From: a virus
Virus record (IMG/VR): IMGVR_UViG_3300046005_001324
Span: 1 to 47,868 of that record
DNA length: 47,868 bases
Direction: 5' to 3' (one strand)
How positions within the stretch are numbered: position 1 is the stretch's first letter; every line of letters begins with the position of its first letter. Below the pieces are notes generated by a model that saw only the letters and a program-made list of their open reading frames with translations, made no database searches and was not told where the DNA came from. The position numbers were made by a program, and so were the translations under genes. Below are positions 1-8,112 of the stretch, piece by piece.

Positions 1-397
1 CCATCCACTCAGTACCACCTGAATGCGTATAAAACACAAACGTGTCTTTTTTGCCATTCGTACTCGTCAAAGTAGGGGCAGTCCATCTAACAGCAACCCC
101 ATTGAAAACCCAAGTCACAGTTCTAGCAGTGCCATCAGCAGTAAGCTCAATAGCAAACTCAGCATAAGTACCACTGGCAGGAATGTTAGTTACGGTAAAT
201 GAAGTAATGTTAGCATTCAGTGATACAGCAAAAACATTAGCTGTTGCTAAGTCTAACGTCACAACACCTGTTGAAATAGCAGGTGCTGTTTTGGTGAGTT
301 TAAGACCTGTTAAAGTCTTATTTATTAAGGTTTCAGTCCCAGTTAATGTAGGTGACGTAGATGGACTAAAGTCAGCTAATTGTCTTGCTTGTGTCAT
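1..397 (-). CDS. Tail fibre protein, N-terminal part (runs off left edge)
   Basis: An open frame starts at an ATG at 397 (minus) with MTQARQLADF and stays open for 132 codons to the window edge, so the C-terminus is missing. The protein has the texture of phage fibre domains: NKTLTGLKL resembles the NKTL repeats common in fibres, and the later part (FTVTNIP, RTVTWVFNG, TLTSTNGKKD) resembles a beta-sandwich module often seen in fibre and decoration proteins. It is the last visible gene of the leftward fibre cluster, 14 bp downstream of the next gene. The fibre role rests on composition, motifs and position. Confidence 0.6.
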   Translation of the reverse strand, partial: MTQARQLADFSPSTSPTLTGTETLINKTLTGLKLTKTAPAISTGVVTLDLATANVFAVSLNANITSFTVTNIPASGTYAEFAIELTADGTARTVTWVFNGVAVRWTAPTLTSTNGKKDTFVFYTHSGGTEWM

Positions 398-411
398 GTT
401 AGAAAGTCCTG

Positions 412-822
412 TTAGGCTAGAATTTCATCTTTACGTTCAGCAGTTAGCAAACCTGCTTGCTGCAAATACTCAACTGCTTGAATAGTGGTAGGCAACATTA
501 AATCAACTTGTGTTAATCGTGGATCATCTAACAGTGAAACAAAGTCCTTAACCATTGCATCCGTGCTTGCGTAGATAGCTACTCGTTCTGGTGCAGTGAA
601 GCGTAGTTTGAAAGCGATAGCGGTTATGAATTTTTCAGTGATGGCAGGTGGTTCGACATAAGCAGGTGCTTGTGCTACAAATACACCGTTAATGTAATCA
701 TCGCCAATGTTAGCTGTTTCAGATTTAATCAACGTCCAGTCACTTGGCATTTTAGGCAAATCTTCGTCTAAAAGCACAATGACGTTTTCTACTTTTCCGT
801 TTTCTATTTTTGCGTATCTCAT
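412..822 (-). CDS. Fibre-cluster protein, possible fibre assembly or hinge protein
   Basis: A 136-residue protein beginning MRYAKIENGKVENVIV, a start typical of small proteins encoded next to phage tail fibres (YAKIENGxVxNVI). A longer frame begins at 837, but that ATG lies inside the end of the upstream gene. The start at 822 has a good purine-rich ribosome site, GGGAAGAA, overlapping the upstream stop, so I prefer it. The C-terminal half (VDLMLPTTIQAVEYLQQAG) is probably helical. Its position next to the glycine-rich tip protein suggests a role in fibre folding or attachment. The function is inferred, not recognised from a catalytic motif. Confidence 0.55.
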   Translation of the reverse strand: MRYAKIENGKVENVIVLLDEDLPKMPSDWTLIKSETANIGDDYINGVFVAQAPAYVEPPAITEKFITAIAFKLRFTAPERVAIYASTDAMVKDFVSLLDDPRLTQVDLMLPTTIQAVEYLQQAGLLTAERKDEILA

Positions 823-824
823 TT

Positions 825-1523
825 TTATTCTTCCCATTCTAAAATTACGAAGCCGTTGCCACCGTTGCCGCCAGTACCTGAGTTAGTATCTCCGCCAGTT
901 CCACCGCATCCAGAAGTTGCCCCAGGTGGTGCGGCATTTAAATTCATACATCCGCCATCACCACCCCTAACACCTAATAAGTAACATACACCACCTTTTG
1001 GCGGTTTAACCACGATATATCCAGCGGCGGTTGCACTAGCTTGTTTAGATCCATTCTCTCCGTTTGAGCCTGTATATCCTATCCCACCCTGTTTTCCATA
1101 GCTTGTGCCAGTGTTTAGACCAGATGGTGCAGCTCCACCACCTCCAGCCCCACCGTTTCCACCTTTTCCGCCTATGTCTGATCTATCTCCTCCATTTCCT
1201 CCAGTTGCGCTTGCACTTGCGCCACCTGATATTGATGTTGAACCACCAGCAGATCCATTTTGCCCAGATGTTCCTCCAGCTCCGCCGCTGCCAATAGTAA
1301 TGGTTAAATTTGACGATACTGATAAAGTTTCTTGCACGACATACCCACTGCCACCGCCGCCACCATTATCACCACCTCCATAACCACCTCCACCACCACC
1401 ACCTACAAGCGTAGCAATAACAGTCGATACATTAGCTGGCTTTGTCCAAGTTGTAGATGATGTAATTGTCTGAGTTCTTCTAACTTTAGCTGTAGCAGGT
1501 GCTGTTAATAAATTTACACCCAT
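825..1523 (-). CDS. Glycine-rich tail tip / adhesin-like protein
   Basis: A 232-residue protein. About residues 20-45 form a short beta module (TWTKPANVSTVIATLVGG), followed by about 150 residues dominated by glycine runs (GGGGGGGYGGG, GGNGGDRSDIGGKGGNGG) and a C-terminal strand (NGFVILEWEE). The layout fits the glycine-rich domain of phage tail tips. In T-even gp38-type adhesins, similar glycine runs pack as polyglycine-II helices and the loops between them touch the receptor. The site GAGGAG precedes the ATG and overlaps the previous stop, so it is translationally linked to the 103-residue protein upstream. Receptor binding is inferred. The long Pro-rich frames on the other strand are its shadows. 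Confidence 0.65.
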   Translation of the reverse strand: MGVNLLTAPATAKVRRTQTITSSTTWTKPANVSTVIATLVGGGGGGGYGGGDNGGGGGSGYVVQETLSVSSNLTITIGSGGAGGTSGQNGSAGGSTSISGGASASATGGNGGDRSDIGGKGGNGGAGGGGAAPSGLNTGTSYGKQGGIGYTGSNGENGSKQASATAAGYIVVKPPKGGVCYLLGVRGGDGGCMNLNAAPPGATSGCGGTGGDTNSGTGGNGGNGFVILEWEE

Positions 1524-1526
1524 AAC

Positions 1527-1838
1527 CTACTCCTCAAATCCATAAACATTAACCGAAATACCTGTTGTGCTTGCATAAGCAACGATGTTTTTACCTGCTG
1601 TGGCAAGTAAAGCACTGCGTTCTAATGAACTATTAGCAGGAAGGGAAAAGTCATAAACAAGCCATTCTGCATTTGCAGGTGTACCACTAGCTGCTGCGTG
1701 AGCAAGTCTTACATTGATAGCCGATGCCGTTCGATTACATAAATTGACGCTAAATGTTGCTTCTTTACCTGTTGTAATTGTTCGCAGTGTTGTATTTGTC
1801 GTTGCCGCCAAATCAGCCGAATTGTTAAAAATAGCCAT
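1527..1838 (-). CDS. Small fibre-cluster structural protein, function unknown
   Basis: A 103-residue protein (MAIFNNSADLAATTNTT...GISVNVYGFEE) with alternating polar and hydrophobic residues that suggest a beta-sandwich; NLCNRTASAINVRLAHAA is its most distinctive part. It has no signal peptide or membrane segment. It lies immediately after the 610-residue fibre and before the glycine-rich protein with almost no spacing, so it is probably part of or attached to the fibre. Small proteins of this shape are common between fibre genes. I cannot name the family. Confidence 0.5.
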   Translation of the reverse strand: MAIFNNSADLAATTNTTLRTITTGKEATFSVNLCNRTASAINVRLAHAAASGTPANAEWLVYDFSLPANSSLERSALLATAGKNIVAYASTTGISVNVYGFEE

Positions 1839-3671
1839 TTACGCCCCTTGAAAATAATAAAGTTTTAGGTTTGATGTTGTAGGGATAACAACATCACCAG
1901 AACCCAGTAATGTGTTGCCATTTAATGTTTTGATATTTGTACCTGAAACCAACGCAGCCTGTTTAGCAGCAAGTAAAGTATCTACCTGTGAAACCGTATA
2001 AGTATTCGCTACGTTAAACGCACCGTAAGCCACAATATCAACGCTAGAGCCTACTGTTGCACCAGTTGATAAAACGACTGTCGTACCATTGGTTGCAGTG
2101 AAATCAGTGTCCACAACAAGTTTTACACCGTTTAAATAAACATCTACAAAACCGATGTCATAGGTAGCGTTAAAGGTTGTTTGTGAAGCGATTGCTGTGT
2201 AGAGAGAACGGTTATATGTTCCGTTAAAAGACCCTGCTTTCCACTCTGCGGTAGATGATCCTGTAGCTGTTAATACTTGACCTGCTGTTGGAACATTAGA
2301 AACAGTGTAATTTAAACCAGAAGAAGAAGTAGCCCAGTTAGCTACTGTCTGCCCTGGATTATCAATAATAGCTCTTACAGTTGTACCTATGACTAAATTA
2401 GCTAAAGGACCTGAAGTAGCTATCTGAGATATAGTCCAAATATCCCCCTTTAGAACTGCACCAGATGTACCAGATCCACCAGTTGTAGGGAAGGTATTTA
2501 CTGTTGCATCAAATGATCCACGATCATCCCATAAACCAAGAACTAAACTATCAGCATACGATTTAGCACTATCTAATACAGCAGTGTCTGCTTGTGCTTG
2601 TGCTGCTGATACTGGTTTATCTGCATCAGGCGTATTATTTACGTTAGGTAATCCTACCGCTGTTTTATCTAAAATCTGCCATGATTTATCACCACGGTAA
2701 TATTGATTTGTAGCCCCTGCAGCAAGGACAAATTCTTTCTCGGCTGATAACTCATTAATTGCTGCCTGTACTGTAGTAGCGGTAATTGTACCTGATGGTT
2801 CATTTGAAATATTAGCAGCTGATGCAGCAGGTGTTACCCATGTAGCTGCAGAATCTGATGTAGCAGTTAATACTTGTCCTGCTACTGGTGCAGTAGCATT
2901 AGATACTTGAATTGTTGTTGTAGCTGATTTTAAAGCATTAGATGCACCAGATGTTAAATCAACTGCAGTACCTGAAATATTGGTACCTACAAGTAAGGAA
3001 GGTGTGCCTAAATTTGGTGTTACTAATACAGGGCTAATTGAGAATACTAAATTACCTGAACCTGTTTCATCAGTTAAGGTATTAAATAAATTCTCACTTG
3101 ATGGTGTAGCTAAAAATGTTGTCATTCCTGTAGCTAAACCAGAGATTCCAGTAGTCACAGGTAAACCAGTAGCATTAGTTAATATCCCAGAAACAGGGGT
3201 ACCTAATGCAGGAGCTACGAATGTTTTATTTTCTAATGTAGCTTGAGTTGTTCGTTCAGTTACTACAAATTCTGTAGTAGCAAGTCTTTCACTATTAGAC
3301 GTACTAGGTGGAGTAGGAGCAGTAGGACTATTAATGAAAATAGGACTATCTAAATCAGCCTTATTTACAAATGATCCTGCAGTTAATCTGGCTTCAACTT
3401 TATCACCTATATTGAATAATGCAGCAGCTGCCCCTTCAACACTTCGTGTAACAGTTAAAACATTACCAGACCAAGAATTAACTCTTACTACTTCATGTGC
3501 TGAATCGTTTAGACCAATACGTTTAAAAATAGTAAGTAAGAAATAATTACCAGCATTAGCCCCAGTAAGTGCAGGTAATCCTGCTGTACTGTATAAATGT
3601 AAGGTTGTATCCGTTGCACCAAATGTAGCTGCAACTGTTGTTGAAAAGTTGTTTATAAATAACTGAGTCAT
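1839..3671 (-). CDS. Modular tail fibre protein
   Basis: A 610-residue fibre. Residues 1-105 form a module typical of virion-attached fibre N-termini (TTLHLYSTAGLP, VVRVNSWSGNVLTVTRSVEG). Next come repeats of the NKTFVAPALGTPVSG and TNATGLPVTTGISGLATG type, a KTAVGLPNVNNTPDADKPVS module, a GLWDDRGSFDATVNTFP module, a VDVYLNGVKLVVDTDF module, and a C-terminal segment with GTNIKTLNGNTLLGSGDVVI. All are recurring fibre modules. It has no catalytic residues or chaperone-type C-terminal domain that I can see. The start overlaps the previous stop and is preceded by AAAGG. It is likely a side fibre that reaches the host surface. Confidence 0.8.
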   Translation of the reverse strand: MTQLFINNFSTTVAATFGATDTTLHLYSTAGLPALTGANAGNYFLLTIFKRIGLNDSAHEVVRVNSWSGNVLTVTRSVEGAAAALFNIGDKVEARLTAGSFVNKADLDSPIFINSPTAPTPPSTSNSERLATTEFVVTERTTQATLENKTFVAPALGTPVSGILTNATGLPVTTGISGLATGMTTFLATPSSENLFNTLTDETGSGNLVFSISPVLVTPNLGTPSLLVGTNISGTAVDLTSGASNALKSATTTIQVSNATAPVAGQVLTATSDSAATWVTPAASAANISNEPSGTITATTVQAAINELSAEKEFVLAAGATNQYYRGDKSWQILDKTAVGLPNVNNTPDADKPVSAAQAQADTAVLDSAKSYADSLVLGLWDDRGSFDATVNTFPTTGGSGTSGAVLKGDIWTISQIATSGPLANLVIGTTVRAIIDNPGQTVANWATSSSGLNYTVSNVPTAGQVLTATGSSTAEWKAGSFNGTYNRSLYTAIASQTTFNATYDIGFVDVYLNGVKLVVDTDFTATNGTTVVLSTGATVGSSVDIVAYGAFNVANTYTVSQVDTLLAAKQAALVSGTNIKTLNGNTLLGSGDVVIPTTSNLKLYYFQGA

Positions 3672-4021
3672 TATTTAACCTTTAATTTAAAGTTAGGCCA
3701 GCGAACACCATTAGTATTAATTGGATCATATGAAGTCATCCAGCAAGTATGAGATCCTTTATCCTCATCAGTTAATAGAGGTCCTATAATTACTTCTAGA
3801 ATTCCATCAGTATCTACCATACTACCATCAGCAGCATCATCTGCATTTCCAGGTCTACGTTTAGTTTTTTTGATAAACAATGATTGATCATCAAAGACCC
3901 TACCATTAGACATTTCTAACTTAAACTGAGATAACTGTAATAAGTTAACAGGAAACTCTCCTCGCATAAACTGCAAAGAGAATGTATTGTCCATGCCTGC
4001 GAAGAGAGTTTCTACAATCAT
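3671..4021 (-). CDS. Small protein of the fibre cluster, function unknown
   Basis: A 116-residue protein (MIVETLFAGMDNTFSLQF...RWPNFKLKVK) predicted to be mostly beta strand. The middle, DGILEVIIGPLLTDEDKGSH, together with the ending resembles the Ig-like or baseplate-upper-protein style of small tail components, but that resemblance is weak. Its stop overlaps the start of the 610-residue fibre, and it follows the 143-residue gene after 2 bp, so the three are co-translated. Its job in the tail is inferred from position. Confidence 0.45.
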   Translation of the reverse strand: MIVETLFAGMDNTFSLQFMRGEFPVNLLQLSQFKLEMSNGRVFDDQSLFIKKTKRRPGNADDAADGSMVDTDGILEVIIGPLLTDEDKGSHTCWMTSYDPINTNGVRWPNFKLKVK

Positions 4022-4023
4022 AA

Positions 4024-4455
4024 TTAATCGTTAATTTGATAGAACAAATCATCTACAGTAACTGTAGCACCAACACCAGTAACGGTTTTGTTTGTACCAT
4101 AGTCACGTGCCATTAAAATGGTACCTGTGTTGTTACCTGTATTGGTAGTAGCTAATACAGCCCAACGAAGTGTTTGCCAATCATCAACTGTAGTCACCCA
4201 AGATTGATCGACTAAGCGTACACGAATACCACCTGTGCCTGCTTCTACAGTCCAATCACCTGGAGCAATAGTTTTACCCTGAACGTAACCACCACCTAAT
4301 TGTTCAAAATCTGCAATCTGTACTAATGTAGTAGCTTCTACAATTGAAGCTTCATCACGATACAAACGGAGATATAAGTTAGTTGGGCTTGCACCACCTT
4401 TAAAGTAAGAAGATAAAACTGCACTACGTAATTCTGTTGAAACTAAATTTGCCAT
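4024..4455 (-). CDS. Fibre-cluster structural protein, function unknown
   Basis: A 143-residue protein beginning MANLVSTELRSAVLSSYFKGG. The N-terminal helix is followed by strands (NLYLRLYRDEASI, GGIRVRLVDQSW, TLRWAVLATTNTG). This N-terminus and the final VTVDDLFYQIND look like a phage tail or neck connector-type small protein, but I cannot match it to a named family. It lies 2 bp after the 627-residue repeat protein and 2 bp before the next gene, so it belongs to the same translational unit. Confidence 0.45.
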   Translation of the reverse strand: MANLVSTELRSAVLSSYFKGGASPTNLYLRLYRDEASIVEATTLVQIADFEQLGGGYVQGKTIAPGDWTVEAGTGGIRVRLVDQSWVTTVDDWQTLRWAVLATTNTGNNTGTILMARDYGTNKTVTGVGATVTVDDLFYQIND

Positions 4456-4457
4456 AA

Positions 4458-6341
4458 TTAAATATCCTGTTTAGGAGTTGATAAAGATAAAGATTGTGTA
4501 GCTGATTTATAATAAATAGCCCAAGTATTCAAACCGGGATCTTCAAATGAAGCGGCTATTTGCCCTTGTAACATACTACCTGAGATCACACCATTCTGTA
4601 AACGAGCAGTAATTCGTTGCTGACTGAATAAATCACTAGTAGCTTCAATATTACCTTGTAATAAGGGATTCAACTTTAAATTTAAATTGTATATGCTAGA
4701 GCTGTAGATGCCTCCAGTATGAGATAAAGTTGTGAAGTATTTTGCAACTAGCGAGCTATCCGATCTCATATTAAAAGCCAGGTGAGGAGACACTAGTATA
4801 TCTGCTGAAACCATATTAGAAGAGTAGTTTTTAAATTCTAAATTTGCACTGAGTTGATATTTACCAGATAGAGTACTTGCACTGACCATACCAAAAGGTA
4901 ATGTAGGAGAAAGCTGATAAGTTCCCCCACAATCACCTAAATCCATAATCCCGCCAGAGAACCTACCATTTAGAATAACTAGCGCATCTGCATCATCTTC
5001 AGACGTAAGACCTCCAGATAGAATAGCATCCATCTTCACTCTTGATGGTGAGGAAATACTTGTAAATGCCCAAGTGGATTCCAGACCTCCATTTAAAGCA
5101 GCTGTTAGGCGATATCTAGATGTGATACTGGAACTAGAACTACATCCCCCACCACGAGATGAAGAAATTCTCATCTTATTAGTTGATACAACTGATGAAG
5201 AAGACAGAGATCCTCTAAGGGATACCGTAATCATCATAATGCCAGAAAGAATTGGATTACTAGATGTGAGTCCTCCTTGCATTTTTGCGGATATATTCAA
5301 TAATCCATTTAATGCTGCCCCTGAATTAACTGTACTATCCATCCTCACAGAGATACGATATTTACCTAGTAAGGAAGCTGTTGATTCAATACCTGCATTA
5401 AGCGTTGATGTAATCCGCATTACAGGACTATCAACAATAGACTTTTTAAATACAATTACAGTAGGTGTTAATACAGGGGAGATACGGTACTCAGCTGACA
5501 AGGTTTCAGTAGAGCTAATGCCAATATTTCCAGCAAATGAAATGTTAAAAAAGCCTTGATTATATGATGTTGAATATAGTCCTCCATTTAATGCTCTACC
5601 CCCTAAAATTGGATTTGTATCCAACGAGTGTGTAGACATCATACCAGACGTAAATCTAGGAACTACTTTCCCAATACCACTAACAGCACTATTTGAATAG
5701 ACCCCTTTACCTGAGAATACAGCAGTTCTTTTTTGTTTCCCTTGTATTTGATTAGTCGAATAAATTCCTTCTAATAAGACAGGCTTTGATACATTTGAGA
5801 GCACTAAACCAGAAACAAAAGAAGAGCTACTTAAACCAGAGGATAAAACATACCCTGTGTGTTTGAGGTATCCATAAGCATCAGAGAAACTGTAACAACC
5901 ATCAGCTAAGGATTGACCTAGGATATATGTAGAATCCGATACTCTATCGGTATCACCTACAGTATCTTTAGATCGTAAAATGATGTGAGTTTGAATAAAC
6001 CCACCAACACTATCAGTTTTAACCTGACCACCTTTAAGCATAGGCCAGACATGTTCTTCACCACCTACAGCAGGTTTAGAGAACAATCCTCCAACCATCT
6101 TTGGTGATATTAACCAGTTATTGTAAACAATAGAATCTGAAGTAATACCTCCAACTAACCGTGCTTCAACATTTCCACCTAAAGCTGGAGCAGTAAAAAT
6201 ACCCCCTTGAAGTTTTATATGTGTAAATACTTTGGCATCTAATTCAGAAGTAACTGGATCAAATCCTCCAGACCCTAGCCAGTTTTCACCAATATAGGAT
6301 CCAGCATTTAAATTGGAACCATTAATAGGACTTTCAATCAT
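4458..6341 (-). CDS. Long beta-repeat tail protein (spike or fibre candidate)
   Basis: A 627-residue protein made of about 20 degenerate repeats of 22-26 residues with the pattern GGLxSxSxLxGKYRISxxL (for example GGLTSSNPILSG, SLSSSSVVSTNKMRIS, GMVSASTLSGKYQLS). Regular short strands with Gly/Ser turns suggest an elongated beta-solenoid or fibrous trimer. No enzymatic motif is visible, so depolymerase activity cannot be claimed. Its ATG has GGA about 8 bases upstream. A 71-bp gap separates it from the 467-residue gene. It is probably a long tail appendage; the repeat number may vary between relatives. Confidence 0.55.
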   Translation of the reverse strand: MIESPINGSNLNAGSYIGENWLGSGGFDPVTSELDAKVFTHIKLQGGIFTAPALGGNVEARLVGGITSDSIVYNNWLISPKMVGGLFSKPAVGGEEHVWPMLKGGQVKTDSVGGFIQTHIILRSKDTVGDTDRVSDSTYILGQSLADGCYSFSDAYGYLKHTGYVLSSGLSSSSFVSGLVLSNVSKPVLLEGIYSTNQIQGKQKRTAVFSGKGVYSNSAVSGIGKVVPRFTSGMMSTHSLDTNPILGGRALNGGLYSTSYNQGFFNISFAGNIGISSTETLSAEYRISPVLTPTVIVFKKSIVDSPVMRITSTLNAGIESTASLLGKYRISVRMDSTVNSGAALNGLLNISAKMQGGLTSSNPILSGIMMITVSLRGSLSSSSVVSTNKMRISSSRGGGCSSSSSITSRYRLTAALNGGLESTWAFTSISSPSRVKMDAILSGGLTSEDDADALVILNGRFSGGIMDLGDCGGTYQLSPTLPFGMVSASTLSGKYQLSANLEFKNYSSNMVSADILVSPHLAFNMRSDSSLVAKYFTTLSHTGGIYSSSIYNLNLKLNPLLQGNIEATSDLFSQQRITARLQNGVISGSMLQGQIAASFEDPGLNTWAIYYKSATQSLSLSTPKQDI

Positions 6342-6412
6342 TGTTTTGATCCAAAATTAAAAAATAAAGATGCTGCATTGTTGCAGAAATTATTAAAATA
6401 ATCCATTAAACA

Positions 6413-7816
6413 TCAGGTGTATAGGGATAGATCTGTAATCAATACTATCGCTGGTTCAGTATTAATTGTTTGGTCAGCATATGGTCCAGGAGGAGTTGTT
6501 AGATTGTTCCATGAATCTTCTAATGAATACCCAGAACTATATACAGACCATCCAGCATACAAATTAGTAGATGAAATAGAATAGGTTTGATGATACATCA
6601 CCCACCAGTTAGTAAATGATCTCGCTGATGAATCTGCTAAATATTCCCAACCTTTAATAACTTTATATCCTTTTTTAATCCTCGAATACACAGCTTCAGA
6701 TACAGCAGGAATGCACATCAATGTATTTGAGTTCGTACCTGTATTGCTTAGTGAATGAGCGATTCCAGGTTTAGGTTTAAAGTTAAAATCTAAAGTTACA
6801 TCTCTCCAGGGATAGGTCACCTCAGGATTGTTATTAGGTACACCCCCGATACATGGAATTGCAGGTGAAGATACAGATATAGAATCAGTAATTACCATAG
6901 GCATTTTTCTACTATCAAATGTTGTTGTATCACCATCTGCTAAATAAGCTAGTACCCCATAAGCATTAGATGAAGCAGGAATACTATCTGGATTCATAAA
7001 TACATATACATTTGGGGGATTATTACTCCCTGTATGCAATAATTCATACACCCAAGCACCATTAGAGAAATACTGCCTAAGTGTGCCATAGGAATCTGAT
7101 GAGCTTCCTGGATTCACAAAGAATAGGGGAGCATATTCTTGTGACCCTGAAATTTTATATACATGCAGATAACTAGGACTTAGATTATTAAGTAACTGAG
7201 AGGTAGCTACTCCTGCATTATGCCCATCTACATATTCTCCCCATGTAGTTTTAATACTCTGAATATACGCATCGTATTTAGGCTGTAATGATGTGTACAT
7301 ACTGTCATATGCAGCAGTTTTAACTGAGACCTTACCTTCATTTACTACAGTAATTGTCTTATTTTCCGTGGTTTCATAGGCCGGCGAAATAATAAGTGTT
7401 GCCCCTGTCTTAGGATCTATTGCTGTAACAGGTGGATGTTTAGTTATTATTTGAGTCAACGTATGTGTTGTTACTGTGACGATTCCAGTAGAAGGGTTCG
7501 TTACTTTAATCGTAGTGACATTATCTAATACCGTTGTACCATCAGATGTTATAGAAGCAGTAAGTGCATCATTTCCAGCTTTTGTAGCTGCTTGCACTCG
7601 TGAAGCTATTGCAGGTGGGGTTAATATAGCAAGAGCTTTATCTATTTCTTGTTGTTTATTTAAAGCTACAGGAGCATAGGATCCTATCTGCGATGATCCA
7701 TGAATTGACTCTGTAGAAACCAGAGAAGCTATCCCAGCAAAGTGGAAGGATATTACATCACTAGAAACTAAGAGATGTCCTGCATTATTTGTTACTTCAA
7801 TTCCATATGTACTCAT
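6413..7816 (-). CDS. YGIE-type tail protein, host-recognition candidate
   Basis: A 467-residue protein starting MSTYGIEVTNNAGHLLVSSD, the same N-terminal module as the 99-residue gene just upstream (MSYGIELYSEKGELTYS). In many phages such YGIE modules begin proteins at the tail tip or hub. The centre (about 60-190) is Thr/Lys-rich and probably helical, and the C-terminal half is rich in aromatic residues and strands, as expected of a surface-exposed domain. The start overlaps the previous stop (ATGA). No catalytic site is seen. Role assigned by context. Confidence 0.5.
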   Translation of the reverse strand: MSTYGIEVTNNAGHLLVSSDVISFHFAGIASLVSTESIHGSSQIGSYAPVALNKQQEIDKALAILTPPAIASRVQAATKAGNDALTASITSDGTTVLDNVTTIKVTNPSTGIVTVTTHTLTQIITKHPPVTAIDPKTGATLIISPAYETTENKTITVVNEGKVSVKTAAYDSMYTSLQPKYDAYIQSIKTTWGEYVDGHNAGVATSQLLNNLSPSYLHVYKISGSQEYAPLFFVNPGSSSDSYGTLRQYFSNGAWVYELLHTGSNNPPNVYVFMNPDSIPASSNAYGVLAYLADGDTTTFDSRKMPMVITDSISVSSPAIPCIGGVPNNNPEVTYPWRDVTLDFNFKPKPGIAHSLSNTGTNSNTLMCIPAVSEAVYSRIKKGYKVIKGWEYLADSSARSFTNWWVMYHQTYSISSTNLYAGWSVYSSGYSLEDSWNNLTTPPGPYADQTINTEPAIVLITDLSLYT

Positions 7817-8112
7817 CGACCTAATACCATCACTAAAATTGGAACAGTCCCATTAGGGCTAACTGTTATTGTTAAACCAGAAATACTAATAGTAGGGGTA
7901 ATAGCTCTTACATCCTGGTTTCCTATCCTGCTTTTTACTGGACGAGTCATAAAGTGTTTTTGTATAGCAATATCAGAAAATATGCGTGAGAGTGTTACCA
8001 CTTTCCCTTGACCAGGTCCTACGATAAAAGAATCAATAAAATGCCATGTTGTCATTGCAGGTGAATAAGTTAGTTCACCTTTTTCGGAATAAAGTTCAAT
8101 CCCATAACTCAT
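7813..8112 (-). CDS. Small YGIE-type tail protein
   Basis: A 99-residue protein (MSYGIELYSEKGELTYSPAMTTWHFI...VSPNGTVPILVMVLGR). The N-terminal module matches that of its downstream neighbour, so the two look like paralogous modules, one alone and one fused to a larger C-terminal part. Both ends overlap neighbours by 4 bp (ATGA), which implies translational coupling with the FN3 protein before and the 467-residue protein after. Proteins of this type accompany lambda-J-like tip proteins in siphophages. The precise role here is unknown. Confidence 0.5.
   Translation of the reverse strand: MSYGIELYSEKGELTYSPAMTTWHFIDSFIVGPGQGKVVTLSRIFSDIAIQKHFMTRPVKSRIGNQDVRAITPTISISGLTITVSPNGTVPILVMVLGR

Noticed and set aside
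183-485. 100-codon plus-strand frame at the left edge
   Set aside because: It is antisense to two minus-strand fibre-cluster genes and lacks a ribosome site.
1064-1383. Two Pro/Leu/His-rich open frames on the plus strand
   Set aside because: They are antisense to the glycine codons of the minus-strand tip protein; Gly runs read as Pro runs on the other strand, and no ribosome site is present.
6361-6390. Hairpin CTGCA/TGCAG in the gap between two tail genes, considered as a minus-strand terminator
   Set aside because: The stem is only 5 bp and the T-rich stretch begins several bases away, so evidence is too weak to call it.
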